Below, piece by piece: positions 57,101 to 64,000 of a stretch of DNA of 64,000 nt (its first letter is position 1; the number at the start of each line of letters is the position of its first letter). The notes under the pieces were generated by a model. It was not told where the DNA came from. It saw nothing but the letters and a program-made list of their open reading frames with translations, and made no database searches. Both the position numbers and the translations under genes were made by a program. The stretch lies in the NCBI GenBank assembly GCA_009193035.1, contig SWDT01000032.1, forward strand, positions 124,001 to 188,000. Reading direction: 5' to 3'. The DNA comes from Halicephalobus mephisto. Taxonomy: Eukaryota > Nematoda > Chromadorea > Rhabditida > Panagrolaimidae.

Positions 57101-57823
57101 GAGGTTCAACAATGCAATTTTTCCAAGAAAGTAAAATCCCAAGTCACGTAAAAATGTGGAATTACATGAAAAAAAGGGACGTTTTCGTAGGATCCAACAG
57201 AGAAGGGGTCCAAAGGGTCATGAACGGGGATTATGCTTACTTGATGGAGTCCACTTCACTAGAGTACGAAGTCCAACAAAACTGTAATCTAACCCAAATC
57301 GGAGGTGTTCTTGGATCCAAAGGTTACGGTATCGCCCTCCAGAAACATTCCGAATGGACAGACAGAATCTCCCGTCAGCTTCTACTTTACCAAAAAAGAG
57401 GAATAATCGAAATGAAAAAACAAAAATGGTGGAGATCAACGTAAGTAATTTTAAAGTTCCCCAAAAATAAACTCAAAAATTCCAGTGGAACACCTTGTTC
57501 AGGAGTCGGATCAACACTAAAACAAGATCATATCTCCCTCAATTTCTACAATATATCCGGACTTTTCCTTACTCTCTTCATGGGCATTTTCGGAGCCATG
57601 CTTATCGTCGTCGGTGAATTTTGTGTCAGAGCTAGAGAACTCTCCAAAACCCAAAATGTCTGAATTTCCAAATAAAACCAAACTATACCTTGATTAATTT
57701 CAGACCAGTTTCTTCCATGAGTTGATCCAAGAACTTCGTTTTGCCCTCCAACTAAACGACATCCAAGACCATCCGACCAGACAAGAGAGGAAAAAATCTA
57801 TAATGATATCTGAAGTCACGTAA
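51131..57823 (+). CDS. Ionotropic glutamate receptor, AMPA/kainate-like (GLR type)
   Basis: Seven exons, 51131-51203, 51877-52745, 53499-53672, 54353-54460, 56191-57440, 57486-57657 and 57704-57823, encode 921 residues. Exon 1 is a signal peptide (MGRKLLIFYFFGLL...). Exons 2-4 encode the bilobed amino-terminal domain. Exon 5 holds the glutamate-binding S1 (RPYVMLKK near 452; the Arg in VNFRRAEVVDFTKPF), M1 near 572-592, the pore loop, M3 (SAYTANLAAVLTV near 678), and S2 with the binding Glu in YAYLMESTSLEY. M4 is in exon 6. The pore reads STMLKGGCDFGPRAVSTR; aligned with AMPA receptors, Lys lies at the Q/R site. The last donor is a weak GTCTGA; if it is not used, the protein ends at 57661 after TQNV. 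The 1.7-kb intron 4 is full of repeats. Confidence 0.93.
52746..53130. repeat. Purine-rich minisatellite in glutamate receptor intron 2
   Basis: Repeats of the form GGGATAGGGATATAGG and GGTAGAGAATAGGAAGTATAG, almost pure purine on the plus strand. G-runs of three recur, so the transcript could form G-quadruplexes. Confidence 0.75.
53131..53240. repeat. Foldback element in glutamate receptor intron 2
   Basis: TAGAACGACTCTGATGTATC and GACACATCAAAGTCGTTCTA are inverted copies about 60 bases apart; the inner part is rich in GATGTAT and its complement. It looks like a small MITE. Confidence 0.65.
54480..54960. repeat. Diverged tandem repeat in glutamate receptor intron 4
   Basis: Four units of roughly 110-120 bases contain ACGAAATGGTCCCGAAACGAATTT and TTATTTCGTAATTTT. 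Confidence 0.7.
55080..55560. repeat. Dispersed repeat, inverted relative to 62450-62900
   Basis: Contains GAAGATCACAATTCGAGGTC, CTTTTCGTGGTAGGATAGATTCAGTCATG and a palindrome around AACTTTGATAAGATGAAACATAGTATTATCAAAGTT. The reverse complement of the whole block occurs in the last intron of the nicotinic receptor. Confidence 0.8.
55935..56130. repeat. Five-copy tandem repeat (CAATCCGTTCGGGACC), about 41-base unit
   Basis: CAATCCGTTCGGGACCAA..CTTTATTGATACTAA is repeated at close intervals, much richer in GC than its surroundings. The array ends 60 bases before exon 5 of the glutamate receptor. Confidence 0.85.
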
Positions 57824-57977
57824 AAGCAGTTTACAAAATGGTTTCATCAATACGTCAGAGAAAAAAACGTTGTAAAACAAGTATAAGTTATATATTACGA
57901 ATCCAATTCGTAACGGAACAATAAACACACCAGCGTAAATGAGACCATAGACTCAAAGACCATCCACAGGATCGGCT

Positions 57978-58327
57978 TTAATGACCACCCAATTGCTCTT
58001 GGTAAACTTCAATGACATCATCTTCTTCCATTTCCAGAGTCTTCGGAGTATCTTCATCGCCAATACGTCTGCCATCGAAGAGGAAGCGAAGCGAGTTGAT
58101 GTTCACTCCAGTTCTTTCGGCATAAGATTTCTTCAGCTTGGCCATGCTCGTTCCATATTTCACACGAAAGTGAACTTCATTAGAATCCTGAAATTTGTAA
58201 ACTCACGTTGGAGTATTTTGTAAAGATCACAAACCTGTCCTACGACTTTCAGCTTGATGTAGTCCTGAGCTTGATTTCCTCCGCCACCGCCTTCGGCGTT
58301 ATTCTGCTGCTGTTCATTGTCAGACAT
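57978..58327 (-). CDS. smo-1: SUMO, SMO-1 type
   Basis: Exons 58327-58235 and 58187-57978 encode 100 residues. After a Gln/Gly-rich head ([17 protein letters not shown]), the ubiquitin-like fold reads YIKLKVVGQ, then [30 protein letters not shown] and [12 protein letters not shown], ending with His after the di-Gly. A SUMO protease would remove this single residue, leaving Gly-Gly for conjugation through E1 (UBA2/AOS1) and UBC9. The single intron interrupts the fold after VVGQ. The gene converges on the glutamate receptor (154 bases apart) and diverges from the nicotinic receptor (586 bases). Confidence 0.97.
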
Positions 58328-58552
58328 CTTACGTGAAACACAGAGTAAATCGACCACAACCTGGAAATACTGAATGAGCCGAAATAAATTTCACAATTCT
58401 CGTGATGCGGAATTACGGACGAACACGAAACGCACACGCATGCTTTTTGTAAGAAATTTTATCGATTTTGTAAGGGGCAGGGGGAAACAGCCCGCAATGT
58501 GCATAACAGACATGGAAATGGCGCGTTCCTTCCATTTGTCCAACAACTGAGT

Positions 58553-58812
58553 ATGTCTCAGCTGGCGAACAGTTGGCGGGAAATTCAAAATGAATAAATA
58601 CACAAGCTCTAAACCAGAAACACGGATGCAAAGCGGTCAAAGATTTACTCGTTGAGGAACTGGTGATGGAAAATGTATCAGACAACTGCGCAGAAAATGT
58701 CGAGAGTTTACCGATCCTTGTGCTGAGACAGCTTGAAGCAAATCCGCAAGTACATCGACTAAAGCTCAAGGAAAAAGAAGAATACCTATGCGCGAAAGTA
58801 GGACTTGGATAA
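58553..58812 (+). pseudogene. Short coding remnant between SUMO and the nicotinic receptor
   Basis: MSQLANSWREIQNE runs from ATG 58553 to a TAA at 58595. From 58594, in another frame, 72 codons continue as NTQALNQKHGCKAVKDLLVE, then ESLPILVLRQLEANPQVHRL and EKEEYLCAKVGLG before a TAA at 58810. The two blocks meet exactly, so a single indel would explain the break; the first block may instead be incidental. Family unknown. Confidence 0.35.
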
Positions 58813-58913
58813 AGCCCAATATTTAGTCTAAAGTGCGAGTGGCAGCTAAATTCTAATGTACCGTCGATGATATGGAGTCCCGGACATCGCCGCTGTGAGC
58901 CCAACAACCAACG

Positions 58914-61900
58914 ATGGCGACAGCGGCACGTTGGATTCTCGTTCTAGGCTTGTTGCTTTGTATCGGATCAACGGAGAGTAGCAAAGCGGAAAGTAATCTT
59001 TACCGGTAAGCAGTAGTCGATATATGGGTTTTGGAGGTTTAAATTTTAGGGACTTGCTGGCGAATTACAGCAGTTTAGTCAGGCCAGTAAGGAACAGCAC
59101 GCAGAAATTAAGGGTAGCAGTACGGTTTTTCCTCCAACAAATCGTCGATGTGGTAAGTAATGAAAGAAAAAAGTGGAAAAATTAGGGAATAAGAAAAATA
59201 GTAAAAAACGCGAGGAAAACGAAACTGGTGTTCCAAACGGATACAAGAGCGTTCATCAGACAATCGTTTCAGGACGAAAAGAACCAAGTCATCGAGCTCA
59301 ACGCTTGGCTGAAATACGTGAGTTTTCAATTTCCGAAGTTTTTAGGATTTACTAAAATTAGGTAAAATTTAAGTTTTCAAAATTTCCTTAAAATCTGAAA
59401 TTTCCGAAATTTTAAAAAATTCAATATTTTTTAACAAAGATATTTAACCTAAAATTTCCGAAGTTTTTAGAATTTCCTAAAATTAGGCAAAAATTAAATT
59501 TTCAAAATTTTTAGGATTTTGTAAAATTTAAATAATTTTTAGGATTTTAGTGATTTATAAACATTTTAATAATTTTTAAAATTTTGTAAGAATTTCAAAA
59601 TCTTTGAAAATTTCTGACATTTTTAGAATTTAATAAGTAATTTAAAAATCATTCAAAATTCGTGTCGAGACAATTTCGTGAAAGCAATTTTTTATGGTAA
59701 TTTTAATTTTTTTAAAAACTTCGAAAAACTTGTAAAAAGTAATTTTTTAAATAACATGATTAATACGGTAATTTACTTTGTAATTTCAATATTTAATTAA
59801 TTAATTGGAATTTTCAGATTTGGTTCGATTATCGACTGAAATGGAAACCAGAAAATTACGAAGACATCACTAGCGTGAGATTTTCCGGAGCTGATAATAT
59901 TATATTCCAGCCAGATGTGTATTTATACAATAGTGCTGACAAATCCTTCGATTCCACCTACAAAAGTAACTTGGTCGTCTATCACACTGGAGAAGTCAAC
60001 TGGATCCCTCCGGGGATATTCCGAGCCAGTTGCCGACTGGACATCACCTATTTTCCTTTCGACGATCAGTCTTGTTTTTTAAAATTCGGATCCTGGACCT
60101 ACCATGGATTCGCTCTGGATCTCCAACTGGATGTCGATCCAGGAAGCGGTAAGTCGATTTAATTAGTCCACATGCAAACTATTTCATATATTAATTCCTT
60201 CACTTATCAATTTTTCATATATCAATTCCTTCACATATCAATTTTTCATATATTAATTCCTTCACGTATCAATTTTCCATATATCAATTCCTTCATTTAT
60301 CAATTTTTCATATATCAATTCCTTCACTTGTCAATTTTTCATATATCAATTCCTTCACATATCAATTTTTCATATATCAATTCATTCACTTGTCAATTTT
60401 TCATATATCAATTCCTTCACTTGTCAATTTTTCATATATCAATTTTCTATATATCGACTAATTTGTATGTTAATTTCCTGTATATGGATTTCCTCATACA
60501 TAAACTATTTCACGTATTAACTTCTCACATATTAACTTTCCATATATCAGTGTTTTCATATATGAACTACTTCATATGTCAATTGCTTTTAGAACCCTCG
60601 ATGGACTTGTCGACTTACATTCCGAACGGCGAATGGATTCTGAAGAGCGCTCCGGCCGTGAGAGATGAACACTACTACAAGTGCTGTCCGGAACCTTACC
60701 CTACTGTGAAGTTCTATCTGAATATTCGAAGACGAACTTTGTTTTATTTCTTCAACCTCATTCTGCCTTCCTTGTTGATCTCAACAATGACTTTACTCGG
60801 ATTTTGTTTGCCTGCTCACGATATGGCCGAGAAAATTGGATTTCGTAAGTTTTTTGAGTAAAATTAAAATTTTCTAAAATTCGGTGGAAATTTCCAGAAT
60901 TATTTGAAATCGAAAAAATCCCAAAAATTCGTGCTGGGACAAATTCCTAAAAAAGTTGATTTTTTTAATGGTGATTCCGAAGATTTCTATAAAGTTCCAA
61001 AAATCTGTTTTGTGACTGATATCTGGGAACAGACCAAAAAAGTTCGAAAAGTCGTGTCAGGACCAGTTCGTAAAAAACTGATTTTTTAAATTGTGTAATT
61101 TTGAACCTAATTAGTGAAATTGAGAATTCTGAAGATTTTAAAAATTTCGAAAATTCGTGTCAGGACCAGTTTGTAAAAAACTGATTTTTTTAATAAGATG
61201 ATTTACGTTTTCAGAAACGACGATTCTTCTTTCGGTTTGTTTCTTCCTGACAGTTGTGAGTGAAATGACACCTCCGACTTCTGATTCCATTCCTCTTCTG
61301 GCCGTGTTTTTCTCGACTCAGACCGTAATCGTGGCCATTTCTACTGCTTTTACGATCGTCGTTTTGAATCTCAGATATCGACAACCGACAAATCACAAAA
61401 TGGGGAAAATTTTTCAACAAGTTTTCCTTGTTTGGCTTCCTTGGCTTCTGATGATGAGACGACCGGAATATAAACAACTAAAAACAAAAGCGATAAAAAT
61501 TAAGGATAAACAGATTTTGGAAGATGAATGTGTTCAATGCATCGGAATCGACGTCCTCGAAGACGGCGAAGCTTACGTCTTCAAAGCCGCTGAGCAGATC
61601 TTCCAACCTGATCCTCTTTTTGCTAAAATCTACAGTATGCCAAAAGAACAGCTAGGATTGGAAAGGAAAGTTGGAGAAGGCATTTTTCCAGTCAGGAGAT
61701 GCGTGACGGTGAAGGAAAGACGAGGCCAACAATACGAAAGATACGTCCAGAAATGCATCGACATCCTCAGCGATCCAAGTGAGTTTTTTATTTTTATTAT
61801 TTTACAAAAAAAACTCATTTCTAAAAATATTCTAATAATTTCGACAATATCAAAAACAAAATTAAAAAAAAAACAAAAAAATTTTAAATTAAAGAAAATT

Positions 61901-63999
61901 CAGGAATCGTTGTTATTCCCTTTAGGACCACGAAAGTGAAAAAAATCATTACCAAGGCAGAATTATTAATTGCCAGTCTTGAAATGAAAAAACTGGTCAA
62001 AAAGTGAATGTTCTGGTTGTTTTTGGCAAACAGGTCCAGGAAGCCATTCGATGCATTACGAATTAGGACAGTTATTCCGTTTTCTTGAGGTGCAAGCCAG
62101 CGCGAGTCATTTTTGACAAATAATTTATTTTTATTAATTACAAATTAGGCCAGTCATTCCTTTTTTTAAAATTCGAACTAAAATGAGTGAAAAAATAAAT
62201 CTGGGAATTCAGTACTGAAATCCCTTTTTTACCTAAAATTTAATTTTCTCGAAAATTCACGCTGAGAAAATTTCGCAATAATTCTCACTGGTGATCATAT
62301 TATATGATTTGAAGTTTACGTCGAGAAAATCGAAAATCACATGAATTGTCAGCAAAAATTCACTGATAAGACAAATAAGTCATTTCACTCGTGGAATAGC
62401 CAGTCAACAAAGGGAGAAGGTTCATCCGCAAGGGGTCCAGTACTCTGTTCTGCGTATTATCAGAATTGGAAATCAGCATTCGAAGTCGAAATTTGGATTT
62501 TTGTTAAGAACCATGAATTTTTGTTATTTGAAAGACTAATTTTACTCAAATTAATAGACCTTAAAATCCGAATTTTCGAACTCAAACATGACTGAATCTA
62601 TCCTACCACGAAAAGCCCCAATTTCAACCTTGCATTGTGATCTTCAACTTTGATAATACTATGTTTCATCTTATCAAAGTTGAAAACTGAAATTTGGATT
62701 TTTCGTGCTGAGACGGAATTCAAGTTTTCTCATTTCAAAGACTGATTTTACTCAAATTGATAGACCTTAAAATCCGAATTTTCGAACTCAAACATGACTG
62801 AATCTATCCTACCACGAAAAACCCCAATTTCAACCCCGAATTGTGATCTTCAACTTTGATAAAATACAACATTGTTTTTGTTGCAAATTTCGGTTGGATT
62901 AATCTCAAACTTGGGTAATTAAACTGCTGGATCGTGCATTTGTCCATTTAGGTACAAATCCACACAGCGTTGGTCCTGAAGGGAAATACTCTGAGGCTCA
63001 ACGGGGGGAATTACAATTCTACATTAATGGAAAATTAAGTAAATTGCGCAATAATTATTAGAGTTGTTTTGTATCTCGTGCTTCTGGGTCCAATAAATCA
63101 AGTTTTACTTTTTTCTCATCTCCACATGGACCAGAAACCCCGCCATGATCTAACAATAAACTTTGTTAAGTTCACGACATAAGAAATTTATGATAAAAAC
63201 GAAAACTATCGCCTTTAAACGAATAAAAAACGTTTTTCTTCGTCGACCGGGTAATTACCGTATTCACTACAGTTTTACCGAAGTTGACAATCGTAGTTCG
63301 AAGTCGAACTTTGGACTTTTCGTTCCAAGACAATATTTACAGATTTTTGTATTTCAAATATTTATCTCAAATTGATGGAATTTGATATTGAATTTTTTCG
63401 GATTAAGAAGTTTCGTAATAATTGATACTTTTATTTATAAAAATTCAATTTTTGAATTTCTGCGCAAAAACGAGTGAAAGCAAAAAAATGGAAAAACTGG
63501 CAAATGATTTTTTTACTTAAATTTTAGGAGTTTTTAGAATTTAAAAATTTCATTTTTACAGAAAATTAAAAAAAATAATTATTATAAAATTATTCTAATT
63601 AAAATTTTTAAATTTTCGCATAAAAATAAATAGAAATAGAAAATTGGAAAAATTGGTAAATGATTTTTATTTTATTTAAATTTTAGGATTTAAGAAAAAT
63701 AATTCTGAAATAATTTTTATTTTAAATTTTTTGTAAAAATGAGATTATACGGATTTCTTGTAGCGAGCCCGGATTACGATGAAGCGACATTGGTGATTCT
63801 GAATTACTACAAACGGATCCATGGAAGACTGAAATACATCAAAGAACGATTAAAACTCGAAGAAATGAGAGAAGACATGCGGGAAGATTACCGATTTGCT
63901 TCGATGGCTTTAGACAGATTGTGTTTGATCATGTTTTCGTTTTTTATCTCCCTTTGTATCTTGATTATTTTCGTTTCTCCTCCTTATCTCTATGCTTGA
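58914..63999 (+). CDS. Nicotinic acetylcholine receptor alpha-type subunit, ACR-16-like
   Basis: Seven exons, 58914-59005, 59050-59152, 59273-59317, 59818-60148, 60593-60844, 61215-61778 and 63764-63999, encode 540 residues. A signal peptide (MATAARWILVLGLLLCIGS) precedes the ligand-binding domain. The Cys loop is CRLDITYFPFDDQSC (near 155-169), and loop C has the vicinal pair in YYKCCPEPYPTV (near 218), the mark of an alpha subunit. M1 is near 239-262, M2 near 276-297 (TTILLSVCFFLTVVSEMTPP, preceded by the cation-selectivity Glu of AEKIGF) and M3 near 305-330. A cytoplasmic loop of about 180 residues follows, with M4 near 514-536 (LCLIMFSFFISLCILIIF). Motifs around M1-M3 are closest to the ACR-16/alpha7-like group. 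Intron 6 is 2 kb and holds repeats. The stop ends one base before the window edge. Confidence 0.94.
60165..60585. repeat. Minisatellite in nicotinic receptor intron 4
   Basis: About ten copies of a unit near 31 bases, TATCAATTTTTCATATATCAATTCCTTCAC, decaying toward the 3' end. One frame happens to stay open through it into exon 5, but exon 4 does not read into that frame. Confidence 0.85.
62450..62900. repeat. Dispersed repeat in nicotinic receptor intron 6, inverted relative to 55080-55560
   Basis: CATGACTGAATCTATCCTACCACGAAAAGCCCC and the AACTTTGATAATACTATG palindrome appear, with part of the unit repeated twice (near 62590 and 62790). Confidence 0.8.
62904..62924 (-). repeat. Perfect 21-base SL1 match
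   Basis: On the minus strand GTTTAATTACCCAAGTTTGAG equals bases 2-22 of SL1. It is followed by ATTAATCC rather than a GT donor. It sits next to the dispersed repeat in intron 6, in a context different from the other SL1 copies. Confidence 0.85.
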
Positions 64000-64000
64000 A

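Noticed and set aside
58413..58907. 164-codon minus-strand ORF rich in Ser and Cys
   Set aside because: Composition typical of an antisense frame; the opposite strand reads more like protein, and no start or splice context supports it.
60172..60861. 229-codon ORF continuous with nicotinic receptor exon 5
   Set aside because: Most of it is translated minisatellite. The receptor family fixes the exon 4 to exon 5 junction, and exon 4 runs into a stop in this intron.

Overview
The window is nuclear DNA of a nematode, probably a chromadorean. It is AT-rich, its genes have many short introns with TTTCAG-type acceptors, and it carries an Argonaute/RNA-dependent RNA polymerase set, clusters of nematode-type chemoreceptors and a SMO-1-like SUMO gene. 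Three perfect 20-21 nt matches to the SL1 spliced-leader sequence (GGTTTAATTACCCAAGTTTGAG) also occur. Species cannot be named from the sequence. Exon limits were read by eye from GT/AG sites, frame continuity and family resemblance; similarity statements come from recognised motifs, not searches.

Layout. 0-2.5 kb: an AT-rich exon of unknown identity, then a JMJD5/KDM8-type JmjC oxygenase (+). 2.8-26.8 kb: a small-RNA block made of an Argonaute with an RG/QN-rich N terminus (-), an EGO-1/RRF-type RdRP (-) and a second Argonaute (+). Both Argonautes look WAGO-like and keep only three of the four slicer residues, so this set could make and load secondary siRNAs. Between the RdRP and the second Argonaute lies a patch of Maverick/Polinton-type (virus-like transposon) debris: a fusogen-like membrane glycoprotein, a Lys/Asp-rich ORF, a capsid-like ORF, an AIG1-type GTPase with an N-myristoylation signal, and an adenain-type cysteine protease. 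The patch also contains chemoreceptor fragments and is enclosed by inverted repeats of about 0.8 kb.

27-44 kb: two chemoreceptor families, three SRG-superfamily-like genes (-) and one intact SRH/SRI-like gene (+) with at least three broken relatives, interleaved with very AT-rich satellites and a few unexplained coding islands (35.1-38.5 kb). 45-50.6 kb: a broken small secreted-protein gene, a tRNA-like relic, SL1-containing repeats, a terminal-inverted-repeat element with nested MITEs, an acidic protein gene (-) and a short gene (+) with unusually GC-rich codons.

51-64 kb: neuronal and housekeeping genes: a 921-residue ionotropic glutamate receptor (+) with Lys at the apparent Q/R pore position, SUMO (-), and a 540-residue ACR-16-like nicotinic alpha subunit (+) that ends one base before the window edge. 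Their introns hold several minisatellites and a shared repeat in inverted orientation.
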